From contig CAKZLI010000024.1 of assembly GCA_937125395.1 (NCBI GenBank), positions 62,001 to 126,000 on the forward strand: a stretch of 64,000 bases of DNA, given 5' to 3'. Below are positions 26,946-37,241 of this stretch, one piece after another. Below the pieces are notes generated by a model. The model did no database searches, was not told where the DNA came from, and saw only the letters and a program-made list of their open reading frames with translations. A program made the translations under genes and the position numbers. Each line of letters opens with the position of its first letter. Positions within the stretch are counted from its first letter, which is position 1. Origin of the DNA: an uncultured Glaciecola sp. (GTDB lineage: Bacteria; Pseudomonadota; Gammaproteobacteria; Enterobacterales; Alteromonadaceae).

Positions 26946-28430
26946 TTATTTGGTTGCTTTAGATTGATACCAAGAACGGCCTTCTTTGGCTAATAAACCA
27001 ATCGAATCGACTGGTCCCCAAGTGCCTGCTTGATAAGATTCAGGAGGCTCATTACTGCTATCCCAAGCACCAATAATTGAATCAACCCATGACCACGCCT
27101 GCTCAATTTCATCCCGGCGGACAAATAGCGCTTGATTACCCAACATAACTTCCAATAGTAATTTTTCGTAAGCGTCAGCAATGCGTTCACCTTGAAAGGT
27201 TTCAGAAAAACTCAAGTTTAGATATGATTTTTGTAAGTCCATTGAACCGGTTGTATTGAGACCAGGCACTTTATTCATCACAGTGACTTCAACACCTTCA
27301 TCTGGCTGTAAACGAATGACCAGTTTATTAGGCGGTAAATTAGCAAAACTATCACCAAACAAATTGTGTGGTTGACGTTTAAAATAAATCACAACTTCGG
27401 ACGTTTTAGCTGGCATACGCTTACCCGTTCGCAAGTAAAACGGCACCCCTGCCCAACGCCAATTATCAATGTGCGCTTTGATTGCAACAAACGTTTCTGT
27501 TTTTGAACGTTCATTGGCATCTGGCTCTGATAAATACCCTGGCACAGCAACCCCATTGACAAAACCATCAATATACTGGCCACGAACCGTTGATTGTTGG
27601 TAATTACTTTGATCAATTGGACGTAATGCTTTTAATACTTTTAATTTTTCATCACGAATACTATCGGCGTCTAATGTTGTTGGCGGCTCCATTGCAACTA
27701 GGCTTAATACCTGTAACAAATGATTTTGTACCATATCGCGCATCTGCCCTGCATCATCAAAGTAGCCCCAGCGTCCTTCAATACCGACGGACTCAGCGAC
27801 ACTGATTTGGATATGATCAATGCAGTTATGATCCCAATTTGTTGCAAAAATAGAATTGGCAAAACGCAATGCAATCAAATTAAGTACCGTCTCTTTACCT
27901 AAATAATGATCAATACGATAGATTTGGTTTTCATTAAAATATTCGGCAACTTGTTCATTGATGACTTTTGAAGAAGTTAAATCATGGCCGATGGGTTTTT
28001 CCAATACAACTCGCACAGTATCGTCAATAATATTGGCTGCAGCTAACCCTTTACAAATATCACCATAAATTGAAGGCGGCGTCGCAAAATAACACACCAT
28101 AATTCGGTTATCATCAACGTGCGTAGCAAATCCTTTGTAATCTTCAGGATTTTTCATATCGACTTTGACGTAGTCTAATTTGCTACAAAAGCGAGACCAG
28201 GTATCTGGACATAAATCCTCTCCACCAAACTTTTCAATGTTATCTTTAACTGTTTGCTGATATTCAGCAACTGAAGATTCGTTTCGTGCTACGCCAATGA
28301 TTTTACTTTCGCCGTGCAATAAATTGGCTTTTTCTAATTGGTACAAAGACGGTAACAATTTGCGTCGCGCCAGATCGCCAACAGTACCAAACAAAACAAA
28401 ATCGATAGGTTCAAAAGATGTATTTAACAC
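26946..28430 (-). CDS. zwf: Glucose-6-phosphate 1-dehydrogenase
   Basis: Zwf oxidises glucose 6-phosphate to 6-phosphogluconolactone, giving NADPH (or NADH). It has the N-terminal nucleotide motif FGTVGDLARRKLLPSLYQL and the active-site signature RIDHYLGKE. The longest frame starts with TTG at 28436, but AAGG lies only three bases before that. GTG at 28430 has AGG nine bases upstream and is the better start, giving 494 residues. It is the first gene of zwf-pgl-edd-glk-eda and divergent from hexR, with a HexR operator between. Confidence 0.96.
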   Translation of the reverse strand: MLNTSFEPIDFVLFGTVGDLARRKLLPSLYQLEKANLLHGESKIIGVARNESSVAEYQQTVKDNIEKFGGEDLCPDTWSRFCSKLDYVKVDMKNPEDYKGFATHVDDNRIMVCYFATPPSIYGDICKGLAAANIIDDTVRVVLEKPIGHDLTSSKVINEQVAEYFNENQIYRIDHYLGKETVLNLIALRFANSIFATNWDHNCIDHIQISVAESVGIEGRWGYFDDAGQMRDMVQNHLLQVLSLVAMEPPTTLDADSIRDEKLKVLKALRPIDQSNYQQSTVRGQYIDGFVNGVAVPGYLSEPDANERSKTETFVAIKAHIDNWRWAGVPFYLRTGKRMPAKTSEVVIYFKRQPHNLFGDSFANLPPNKLVIRLQPDEGVEVTVMNKVPGLNTTGSMDLQKSYLNLSFSETFQGERIADAYEKLLLEVMLGNQALFVRRDEIEQAWSWVDSIIGAWDSSNEPPESYQAGTWGPVDSIGLLAKEGRSWYQSKATK

Positions 28431-28512
28431 GTGCAAAGACCTTTTTAGGAAAAATAATACTAGTTAATTATTATATACTTTTTCGTATAGATATTCAGAG
28501 TGTAATCAATTT

Positions 28513-28527
28513 TGTAGTAAAATTACA
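28513..28527. promoter_or_regulatory. HexR operator between zwf and hexR
   Basis: TGTAGTAAAATTACA matches the HexR palindrome TGTAATWWWATTACA at 14 of 15 positions, and the flanking T and A extend it to 17 bases. It lies 83 bases upstream of the zwf start and 156 bases upstream of hexR. A TATAAT box reading toward zwf is at 28470-28475. HexR is known to repress zwf-edd operons and to autoregulate. Confidence 0.85.
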
Positions 28528-28682
28528 ACTTTACTTACCAAATTGTTGTGAAAGGAACCTATAGAGGTCTGTTTTGTTAATAAATGATGTAATAATTTAT
28601 ACTTTGTGGGGTATACTGCAATTAATCCCTTGTTATTTTATGGGTTATAACTAACCGTCACACACTACCAAGCGCAGTCAAT

Positions 28683-29528
28683 ATGAATATATTAGAGAAA
28701 ATCACTCGCAGTAAAGACCTCTTTAGTAAGTCAGAAAAAAAAGTAGCAGAAGCAATATTAGAGAATCCACAAGCCGCAATCCATTCAAGCATTGCAACAC
28801 TTGCCGATTTATCTAATGTCAGCGAGCCTACCGTAAATCGGTTTTGTCGTCGTCTTGATACCAAAGGATTTCCTGATTTTAAACTGCATCTTGCACAAAG
28901 CTTAGCCCAAGGTACACCATACGTTAACCGTAATGTAGATGAACATGACGGACCAGAAGAATACACCAAAAAAATCTTTGAATCGACGATGGCTGCTTTA
29001 GATGTCGCCAAACAATCTGTTGATATCAATACGATTAATCGTGTGGTTGATCTACTGACACAAGCAAATAAAATATCTTTTTTTGGACTGGGTTCTTCTG
29101 CATCTGTTGCTCACGATGCCCTGAATAAATTCTTTAGATTTAATGTCCCCGTTGTGTATTTTCAAGATATTGTCATGCAACGTATGTCGACAATGAGCAG
29201 CACAGATGGGGATGTTATCGTCCTGATATCACATACAGGTAGAACCAAATCATTAGTCGAAATAGCCCAACTGGCTAGAGCAAATGATGCAACGGTTGTT
29301 GGTATTACCGCTGCAGATAGCCCGTTAGGTCGTGAATGTAATTTTGTGTTATCGCTTGATGTACCTGAAGATACTGACATGTATATGCCGATGGCTTCGC
29401 GTATCGCACAATTAACACTCATCGATATACTTGCCACAGGCTTCACATTGCGACGTGGCAATAAGTTTAGAGAAAACCTCAAACGCGTGAAAGAATCACT
29501 TAGAGACTCTCGTTTTTCACAAAATTAA
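28683..29528 (+). CDS. hexR: HexR, RpiR-family regulator of central carbon metabolism
   Basis: This 281-residue protein has an N-terminal RpiR-type helix-turn-helix (about 1-75, with LADLSNVSEPTVNRFCRRL) and a C-terminal SIS sugar-phosphate-binding domain (about 120-260, with FFGLGSSASVAHDALNKF and VLISHTGRTKSLVEIA). HexR binds KDPG, which releases it from DNA. In proteobacteria it represses Entner-Doudoroff and pyruvate kinase genes and activates gluconeogenic genes. The gene is divergent from zwf and followed by pyk, and four HexR operators occur in this window, which makes the assignment strong. Confidence 0.94.
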   Translation: MNILEKITRSKDLFSKSEKKVAEAILENPQAAIHSSIATLADLSNVSEPTVNRFCRRLDTKGFPDFKLHLAQSLAQGTPYVNRNVDEHDGPEEYTKKIFESTMAALDVAKQSVDINTINRVVDLLTQANKISFFGLGSSASVAHDALNKFFRFNVPVVYFQDIVMQRMSTMSSTDGDVIVLISHTGRTKSLVEIAQLARANDATVVGITAADSPLGRECNFVLSLDVPEDTDMYMPMASRIAQLTLIDILATGFTLRRGNKFRENLKRVKESLRDSRFSQN

Positions 29529-29620
29529 CAGTAAAAAACGTATGATTTATTTTTTAAATGAAAGTTTATTACGTAATATATAACCAAAAGGTGCGATTAA
29601 ACAAGAATGAACGCTCATTT

Positions 29621-29635
29621 TGTAATATAATTACC
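29621..29635. promoter_or_regulatory. HexR operator upstream of pyk
   Basis: TGTAATATAATTACC matches the HexR palindrome at 14 of 15 positions. The TTGTAA at its left edge (29620-29625) is also the best -35 candidate for pyk, with TACTAT at 29641-29646 as a possible -10 (short 15-base spacer). An operator over the -35 would repress, as known for HexR at pyruvate kinase genes. Confidence 0.8.
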
Positions 29636-29719
29636 AAGGGTACTATTAACCAAACAGGTTAACTGCAAGTATCTTTTTCCCAACACACTATGGCAACCTC
29701 GTTTGCACTAAGGAATACA

Positions 29720-31162
29720 ATGATAGCTCAAAGAAGAACTAAGATTTTAGCCACACTTGGACCAGCAACTGACAGTACCGAGATGCTTGAAAAAATAATT
29801 TCAGCTGGGGTGAATGTCGTACGAATGAATTTTTCTCATGGTACTGCACAAGATCATATTCAACGAGCAGAAAAAGTCCGCGCAGTTGCCAAAAAATTAA
29901 ACACCTACGTCGGTATTTTAGGTGACTTACAAGGTCCAAAGATACGCGTTTCAAAATTTGCGCAAGGTCCTATCGAGTTAAGCCTTGGTGATAAGTTTAC
30001 ACTTGATGCTGCACAAGACACTGACTCTGGTAACCAAACCAGCGTTGGTATCGATTACAAAGCGTTACCTCAAGATGTGCAAGCCAAAGATGTATTATTA
30101 CTTGATGATGGCCGTGTTCAACTTATCGTCGATAGTATCGATGGCAGTAAGATCCATACCACGGTTAGTGTTGCCGGTAAATTATCAAATAACAAAGGCA
30201 TTAACCGCCAAGGTGGTGGTTTATCAGCAGAAGCATTAACTGACAAAGATAAGCAAGATATCCTGACAGCAGCTGCCATCGGTGTAGACTTTTTAGCCGT
30301 GAGTTTCCCTCGCAATGGTGCTGATTTGGATTACGCGCGTGAGTTAGCTGTCGCAGCCGGCTGTTATGCTAAGATCTGTGCAAAAGTAGAACGTGCCGAG
30401 ACAGTGGCAACGGATGAAGCAATTGACGACATCATAATGGCATCTGATGCTGTGATGGTTGCTCGAGGCGATTTGGGTGTCGAAATCGGTGATGCTGAGC
30501 TAGTCGGCGTTCAAAAGAAACTCATTGCTCGCTCACGCCAACTGAATAAAGTGGTCATCACCGCGACACAGATGATGGAGTCAATGATTGAAGCCCCTTT
30601 ACCGACTCGTGCCGAAGTCATGGATGTCGCTAACGCAGTACTAGATGGCACCGATGCCGTTATGTTATCTGCAGAAACAGCTGCTGGTAAATTTCCAATC
30701 GAAACAGTAGCTGCAATGGCACGAGTCTGTGAAGGGGCCGAGTTGCATCCAAGTGTTAATATTTCCAAACACAGAATGGAAGAAGTATTCGATACGATCA
30801 GTGAAACCACAGCAATGGCAGCTGTATATGCAGCCAATCATTATCAGGGTATCAAAGCGATTGTTGGTTTGACTGAATCAGGTTCAAGTGTAAAACTCAT
30901 GTCACGCATTACTACATCTCTACCCATCGTAGGCTTGTCTCGCCATGATGATACCTTGAACTCGATGGCATTATATCGCGGTGTGACACCATTGTATTTT
31001 GATTCAACGACATCGCAACAAGGTCAGTTAACTATTGATGTGATTGCACATTTAAAAGCACATAAGATGGTTGAAGCCGGTGATCAGATTATCTTTACCT
31101 ACGGTGATCAAATGGAAACAATTGGTGCGACGAATACGTGTAAAATCGTCGCAATAAACTAA
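29720..31162 (+). CDS. pyk: Pyruvate kinase (PykA type)
   Basis: Pyruvate kinase converts PEP and ADP to pyruvate and ATP. The 480-residue protein begins [18 protein letters not shown]. It has the NFSHG and [10 protein letters not shown] motifs, the signature around [11 protein letters not shown], and a C-terminal regulatory domain. It resembles E. coli PykA more than PykF at the N-terminus. I choose the ATG at 29720 because AAGGAA precedes it; a start at 29690 would add ten residues and has no ribosome site. It lies downstream of hexR on the same strand with its own HexR operator. Confidence 0.96.
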   Translation: MIAQRRTKILATLGPATDSTEMLEKIISAGVNVVRMNFSHGTAQDHIQRAEKVRAVAKKLNTYVGILGDLQGPKIRVSKFAQGPIELSLGDKFTLDAAQDTDSGNQTSVGIDYKALPQDVQAKDVLLLDDGRVQLIVDSIDGSKIHTTVSVAGKLSNNKGINRQGGGLSAEALTDKDKQDILTAAAIGVDFLAVSFPRNGADLDYARELAVAAGCYAKICAKVERAETVATDEAIDDIIMASDAVMVARGDLGVEIGDAELVGVQKKLIARSRQLNKVVITATQMMESMIEAPLPTRAEVMDVANAVLDGTDAVMLSAETAAGKFPIETVAAMARVCEGAELHPSVNISKHRMEEVFDTISETTAMAAVYAANHYQGIKAIVGLTESGSSVKLMSRITTSLPIVGLSRHDDTLNSMALYRGVTPLYFDSTTSQQGQLTIDVIAHLKAHKMVEAGDQIIFTYGDQMETIGATNTCKIVAIN

Positions 31163-31191
31163 AAACTGACCCTATCCTTTACTTATTGTTG

Positions 31192-31233
31192 ACTTGTTGT
31201 GTACAACTATTTATAACTGTGTACACGACAAGT
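31192..31233. promoter_or_regulatory. Long inverted repeat upstream of the saccharopine-dehydrogenase-like gene
   Basis: ACTTGTTGTGTACA (31192-31205) and TGTACACGACAAGT (31220-31233) are inverted copies matching at 13 of 14 positions. Within them TGTGTACA occurs twice in the same orientation, 20 bases apart. No T run follows, so a terminator for pyk is less likely than a paired operator, though a stem-loop cannot be excluded. Confidence 0.45.
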
Positions 31234-31272
31234 CTGTAACAATTTTATAACAATAATAAGAAGGATATTTTG

Positions 31273-32448
31273 ATGGGTGATAACAAACCTTTTGATATCG
31301 TCATATATGGCGCAACCGGCTTTACAGGCCAACTTGTAGTCGAATATATGCAAGCACATTGTGCCCACACTGATGTAAAATGGGCTATTGCAGGACGCGA
31401 TGCGGCTAAGTTAAGTGCCATTGCTAACCAATTTTCCCTTCCAGAAACCGTATCAATTATAGTCGCTGATAGTCACGACGAAACCGCATTACGCAGTTTA
31501 GTTACACAAACCAAAGTTGTACTGACCACTGTCGGTCCTTACCAAATTTACGGTGACACACTGATAAGTCTGTGTGCTCAATTAGGCACTGATTATGTCG
31601 ATTTATGTGGTGAACCCTCGTGGATGCGCCAAAAAATCGATGCCCTAGATACTATTGCTCATGAGTCTGGAGCACGTATTGTGTTTTCGTGTGGCTTTGA
31701 TTCCATTCCATTTGATTTGGGCGTATTCTTTTTGCAAGAGCACATTCAGCAATTTACCGGTTCAACCCTCCCCCGAGTGAAATGCCGAGTGCGAGCAATG
31801 AATGGTAAATTCTCTGGTGGCACCGCTGCCAGTTTGCAAGCTTCAATGCATGCAGCCGCTAAGGATCCCGTTATATTGAGTTATCTGCAAGACCCATTTG
31901 CGTTGGCCGGTGGATTTTCGGGACCGGAACAACCTGCAGGTAATAAACCGTACTTTGATGAGGCGCTGAACAGCTGGACAGCCCCTTTTATCATGGCAAC
32001 GATTAATACCAAAAACATTCATCGTTCTAATGCCCTACTGGATCACCTCTATGGTAAAGAGTTTGTCTATGATGAGATGTTATTAACTGGTCCAGGAGAA
32101 CAAGGTGAAAACATTGCTCATTTTGTTGCCAACGACAAATCGTTAGCGGGCAAAGATGCGCCCAAACCCGGTGAAGGCCCAACTAAAGAAGAACGTGACA
32201 ATGGTAACTATGATTTGATGTTTATGGCTGAAGGTCACGGTAAGCAATTTGTTGCTGCTGTGGGTGGACATCTTGATCCGGGCTATGGCTCAACATCAAA
32301 AATGATTGCTCAAAGTGCGCTGTGTTTAGCATGCGATAATTTAGCCACATTGGGCGGTGTCTACACGCCTGCGCCCGCAATGGGTGAGGCGTTAATCACA
32401 CGCCTCATTGACCATGCTGGTGTATATTTTACGATTGAACAAGGTTAA
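31273..32448 (+). CDS. Saccharopine-dehydrogenase-like oxidoreductase
   Basis: This 391-residue protein has an N-terminal NAD(P)-binding Rossmann domain (VIYGATGFTGQLVVEYM, then AGRDAAKL) and the C-terminal part typical of the saccharopine dehydrogenase-like/trans-acting enoyl reductase family. FSCGFDSIPFDLGVFFLQ and a late FMAEGHGKQFVAAV segment are characteristic. Family members with this layout are not true saccharopine dehydrogenases, and the substrate is unknown, possibly acyl or lipid related. AAGGA supports the ATG at 31273; a TTG directly before is less likely. It appears to be a single-gene unit downstream of a striking inverted repeat. Confidence 0.82.
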   Translation: MGDNKPFDIVIYGATGFTGQLVVEYMQAHCAHTDVKWAIAGRDAAKLSAIANQFSLPETVSIIVADSHDETALRSLVTQTKVVLTTVGPYQIYGDTLISLCAQLGTDYVDLCGEPSWMRQKIDALDTIAHESGARIVFSCGFDSIPFDLGVFFLQEHIQQFTGSTLPRVKCRVRAMNGKFSGGTAASLQASMHAAAKDPVILSYLQDPFALAGGFSGPEQPAGNKPYFDEALNSWTAPFIMATINTKNIHRSNALLDHLYGKEFVYDEMLLTGPGEQGENIAHFVANDKSLAGKDAPKPGEGPTKEERDNGNYDLMFMAEGHGKQFVAAVGGHLDPGYGSTSKMIAQSALCLACDNLATLGGVYTPAPAMGEALITRLIDHAGVYFTIEQG

Positions 32449-32544
32449 TCGGCATACTCGTTTATGACACACGCGTTTGATGAGTATGGTAAAAGTATTC
32501 ATGTATTTGGATATTCACCGAACGCGTCTCATTTGCTATTTAAG

Positions 32545-33096
32545 CTAATCCCATGCAGTAAAATATGCTTCACTATCAACTGCAGGTTTAGCTAATGCTT
32601 TCATGCTAGTGCTACCTAAATACAAAAAGCCAACTAATTCATCATCTGCAGACATACCTAATGCTTGTTTAACATGTGGACATTGTGCATAACTGCCCGT
32701 GCGCCAGATCCCTGCAAACCCTTGTACCAATGCCGCCATCTGCATCGCTTGAACAGCACAAGCCGTTGCAGCAATTTGTTCTTCTTTGGGCACTTTGTCA
32801 TGCTCAACATATTTATTAATAGCGATAATCACCATTGGTGCTCGATGTGGTAATTGCAAAGCACGGTCAATACTGGTTTGTTCTTTATTATTGGCCTTTG
32901 CTGAGTGTTCCAAGATTTTGCCTAATCGGGTCAAGCCAGCACCTGTTGCAACGATAAATTCCCAAGGCTTAAGACCTGCATGATCAGGTGCACGTAATGC
33001 TGCCTGTTTGATATTTTCTAAGACCGCGCCAGCAGGTGCTGGTAATGTCAATCGTGGCTGCGAATGACGGGTTAATAAAAGAGTTAATGCATCCAT
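32545..33096 (-). CDS. ydjA: YdjA-like nitroreductase
   Basis: A small (183-residue) FMN-dependent nitroreductase-family protein of the minimal YdjA type. The RHSQPRL segment at the N-terminus binds FMN phosphate, APDHAGLKPWEFIV follows, and WRTGSYAQCPHVKQALGM and GFLYLGS lie near the C-terminus. AAGGATT precedes the ATG. It is divergent from sppA; in E. coli ydjA and sppA are also adjacent and divergent. The physiological substrate is unknown. Confidence 0.88.
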   Translation of the reverse strand: MDALTLLLTRHSQPRLTLPAPAGAVLENIKQAALRAPDHAGLKPWEFIVATGAGLTRLGKILEHSAKANNKEQTSIDRALQLPHRAPMVIIAINKYVEHDKVPKEEQIAATACAVQAMQMAALVQGFAGIWRTGSYAQCPHVKQALGMSADDELVGFLYLGSTSMKALAKPAVDSEAYFTAWD

Positions 33097-33205
33097 ATTT
33101 AATCCTTGCTAGTGCAATGTTACAAAAAATTACAAATAATGAGTGGCAGGTTAAATGATATTCGTTAGGATATAAAGTTCTATATATATATTAGGTGTAC
33201 TGTGC

Positions 33206-35068
33206 ATGGCTGCAAATTCTTCTTTTACTAAATCACTGTTTGTCGGATTGTGGAATGTCCTCAATTTTAGTCGTAAATTATTCTTCAATGTGATTTTTAT
33301 TGGTTTGCTGATTTTGATTATTTTTAGCATGATAAATGCTGGTGACGATGACAAAGTCACCGTGCCTAAAGGTGGCGCATTTGTCTTAAAACTTAATGGT
33401 AATCTAGTGATCCAAAAACAACGTTCAGATCCGTTTGATGAATTTGCTAGTGAAGCGTTTGGTGGTAATGATGCGCCTCGCGAAATCTTAGTTAGAGACG
33501 TGGTTAAAGCCTTACACAATGCCAAGTTAGACAAACGCATTGATGCTTTAGTGCTTGATTTAGGACGTTTTTCAGGTGGTGGGTTAGATAAACTCAGAAC
33601 GGTTGCAGATGCAATTCAAGACTTCAAAACATCGGACAAACCCGTTATTGCAATGGGGGATTACTATTCGCAGAGCCAATATTACTTAGCTGCCAATGCC
33701 GATAAAGTCTATCTTAACCCTGAAGGGGGTATGTTATTTGAAGGCTATTCACGTAACCGAATGTACTACAAAGAAGCGATTGAAAAGCTAAAAGTTAAAA
33801 CCCATATCTTTAAGGTAGGGACATTCAAATCTGCCATCGAGCCGTATTTGCGTAACGATATGTCACCTGCAGCTAAAGAAGCTAACGAAGCGTGGTTATC
33901 AGCTTACTGGGATCAATACAAAAATGACGTAGCACAAGCGCGTGGCATTGATGTCATGGCATTTGATGAAACCGTCACCGATTTCATGCCAAAATTTGAA
34001 GCTGCAAATGGTGATCTCGCCCTTTATGCCTTACAAAATGGTTGGGTCGACGAACTCAAAACCCGTGAAGCGATGCGTCAAGAAATGTTTGAGCTAGTTG
34101 GTAAGAGCGAAAACGGCAAAGGCTATAAAGGGATAACATTTAATAATTACATGAGTGTCATCAATCGTCCTTTTCCAAAGACAGTCAAGGGCGATGCTAT
34201 CGCGGTGGTTGTAGCCAAAGGAACTATCCTAGATGGTAATCAATCACCTGGTACCATTGGCGGTGATTCTACTTCGCGTTTATTACGTAAAGCGCGCATG
34301 GATGACAATGTAAAAGCGGTGGTCATGCATGTTGATTCGCCAGGCGGCAGTGCATTTGCTTCTGAGATAATCCGTCAAGAAGTTGTTGAATTACAAAAAG
34401 CCGGCAAACCTGTTGTTGCATTGATGGGCACATATGCCGCATCGGGCGGGTATTGGATCTCTGCCAGCGCAGATAAGATTATCGCATCGCCAAGTACCAT
34501 TACCGGTTCTATTGGTATTTTTGGCATGTTGATGACGTATGAAGAATCATTAGCTTACTTAGGGGTCTATAGTGATGGTGTAGAAACGACTGAGTTTGGT
34601 TATAATTCGTTAGGCACCACGCTACCTGACAGTCTAGGTAACATGATCCAGCGCAGTATTGAGCGCGGCTATGAAAAATTCATTACTTTGGTAGCGGATA
34701 ACCGAGACATGACTTTGGCACAAGTTGATGCCATTGCTCAAGGCCGAGTTTGGATTGGCACAAAAGCCCATGAGCTTGGTTTGGTTGATGAGTTAGGTTC
34801 ATTAGATGAAGCACTGGCGGCGGCAGCACAACTAGCAGAGCTTGAAGAATATGAAGTGACTTATGTTGAACGTACGTTGTCACCGAAAGAGATCTTTATT
34901 CAAGAGCTTCTCAAAAATACATCTGTTTGGTTGGTTGGCACGCAAGTGCAACAATCGACAAGCCCATTAATCGGCTTGATCCGCTCAGTTGTGCGCGACA
35001 TTGATGCGATAAGTCGCTTAAATGACCCTAAAGCAGCGTATGCGCTTTGTTTAGAGTGTAAGTTATAA
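33206..35068 (+). CDS. sppA: Signal peptide peptidase SppA (67 kDa type)
   Basis: SppA is a membrane-bound serine protease that degrades signal peptides left after protein export. The 620-residue protein has an N-terminal membrane anchor (about 25-42) and two tandem S49 domains. The catalytic dyad is split between them, as in E. coli: Lys208 in VGTFKSAIEPYL and Ser413 in TYAASGGYW. AGGTG lies eight bases before the ATG. It is divergent from ydjA and is followed after 26 bases by the sprT-like gene. Confidence 0.95.
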   Translation: MAANSSFTKSLFVGLWNVLNFSRKLFFNVIFIGLLILIIFSMINAGDDDKVTVPKGGAFVLKLNGNLVIQKQRSDPFDEFASEAFGGNDAPREILVRDVVKALHNAKLDKRIDALVLDLGRFSGGGLDKLRTVADAIQDFKTSDKPVIAMGDYYSQSQYYLAANADKVYLNPEGGMLFEGYSRNRMYYKEAIEKLKVKTHIFKVGTFKSAIEPYLRNDMSPAAKEANEAWLSAYWDQYKNDVAQARGIDVMAFDETVTDFMPKFEAANGDLALYALQNGWVDELKTREAMRQEMFELVGKSENGKGYKGITFNNYMSVINRPFPKTVKGDAIAVVVAKGTILDGNQSPGTIGGDSTSRLLRKARMDDNVKAVVMHVDSPGGSAFASEIIRQEVVELQKAGKPVVALMGTYAASGGYWISASADKIIASPSTITGSIGIFGMLMTYEESLAYLGVYSDGVETTEFGYNSLGTTLPDSLGNMIQRSIERGYEKFITLVADNRDMTLAQVDAIAQGRVWIGTKAHELGLVDELGSLDEALAAAAQLAELEEYEVTYVERTLSPKEIFIQELLKNTSVWLVGTQVQQSTSPLIGLIRSVVRDIDAISRLNDPKAAYALCLECKL

Positions 35069-35094
35069 TCGCACCACTAACGACGTCCCACCAG

Positions 35095-35583
35095 GTGCAG
35101 GCGCAACAACAGATTAAACAATCGATACAGATTGCTCAGCAGTATTTTAATCGTTGTTTCACTGTACCTGATGTGTTTTGGTTTAGCCGGGGTATGAATG
35201 CCGGCTATGCCAAACTCAATCAAAATCAAATCTATCTTAATCAACGTTTATATGAAGAACATGAGGCGTATTTTTTAACGCAAGTCATCCCTCATGAAAT
35301 TGCACATTTGTTGACTCATATCTTGTACGGCAAGGTTAAACCCCATGGCAAAGAATGGCAATCTATCATGCAGCATGTGTTTGGATTAGAGCCAAAGGTC
35401 ACGCATCAATTAGCCTGCAAACACGTGAGTCGTCTTAGTCAGTACCAGTATCAATGTGAATGTGGGGAGGTACAGCTCAGTGCTATCAGGCATAATCGTG
35501 TACAACGCGGTCAACAGCAATACCGTTGCAAAGTATGTCTACAAATCTTAGCTTTTAATGCCCCTCCCCCCGTTGCAAACTAA
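35095..35583 (+). CDS. sprT: SprT-family zinc metalloprotease-like protein
   Basis: A 162-residue protein with the SprT domain. The zinc/catalytic motif HEIAH is at residues 67-71 and a third ligand His lies in VKPHGKEWQ. A C-terminal zinc ribbon carries cysteine pairs in YQCECG and YRCKVC. Related eukaryotic SPRTN proteases cleave DNA-protein crosslinks, but the bacterial role is not settled. The only supported start is GTG at 35095, with a poor ribosome site, so expression may depend on coupling to sppA, which ends 26 bases upstream. Confidence 0.88.
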   Translation: MQAQQQIKQSIQIAQQYFNRCFTVPDVFWFSRGMNAGYAKLNQNQIYLNQRLYEEHEAYFLTQVIPHEIAHLLTHILYGKVKPHGKEWQSIMQHVFGLEPKVTHQLACKHVSRLSQYQYQCECGEVQLSAIRHNRVQRGQQQYRCKVCLQILAFNAPPPVAN

Positions 35584-35601
35584 GTTCGTAAGCTTACGGG
35601 A

Positions 35602-36048
35602 TTAGAACCAACGTTCTGTAAAAGCACTATCCATATCGTCAAACGCACTTTTTAACAATACCGCGAGCTCTTTGTAACGCGGTGTGCTAGCGGTTTGTTC
35701 TACTGTTTTGCCGTGTTCTTGCATCGTTTGTTGGATCTGCATAAACCAAGCGCGTAATGATGGTGGCAAATCTTGATTAGCGCGATGTCCCAACCACATG
35801 ATGCCTTGCAATGGGATAATAAAAAATATTCCCCCCATCGCTAATGCTTGCGGAAGATAATCACCTGAATAATGATTCATCAGCATTAATATCGTCACGA
35901 TACCTAATGCTGGTAATACTTTGACGGCAAATTTAGTCGCCGTAATCACGCGACATTCAGGAAAAAGACCAAATAGTTCTTTTTTTAACGGCCAAGTCTG
36001 CATGTAAGCATGTCCATCTTTGACCATAGTGGCAATGGATAATGACAT
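35602..36048 (-). CDS. yfbV: YfbV family (UPF0208) membrane protein
   Basis: This 148-residue inner-membrane protein matches YfbV. It has an N-terminal segment with GHAYMQTWPLKKELFGLFPE, two transmembrane helices (about 40-58 and 65-88), the motif MWLGHRANQDLPPSL, and a helical cytoplasmic tail ending AFTERWF. E. coli YfbV has been linked to insulating the Ter macrodomain. It is convergent with sprT, and a 12-base palindrome (35587-35598) lies between the stop codons. Confidence 0.9.
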   Translation of the reverse strand: MSLSIATMVKDGHAYMQTWPLKKELFGLFPECRVITATKFAVKVLPALGIVTILMLMNHYSGDYLPQALAMGGIFFIIPLQGIMWLGHRANQDLPPSLRAWFMQIQQTMQEHGKTVEQTASTPRYKELAVLLKSAFDDMDSAFTERWF

Positions 36049-36134
36049 CTTCTACCCTTTTAATCTTAATTTTTCATAGTAACTATACTAAACAATTGCA
36101 CAATTAGGTAATATACGCACCGATTAAGTGTTAG

Positions 36135-37196
<1,062 letters not shown>

Positions 37197-37202
37197 ATTC
37201 AC

Positions 37203-37228
37203 AAAGCGAGCACGGTGCTCGCTTTTTT
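37203..37228 (+). terminator. Terminator downstream of trxB
   Basis: The stem AAAGCGAGCAC/GTGCTCGCTTT is followed by further T residues up to 37228. It lies between the trxB stop and the aat start, which separates the two units. Confidence 0.85.
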
Positions 37229-37241
37229 GTTTACGCTATCA

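Noticed and set aside
28658..29029. Open frame of 123 codons opposite the start of hexR
   Set aside because: It is antisense to a well-supported gene and has no recognisable protein features.
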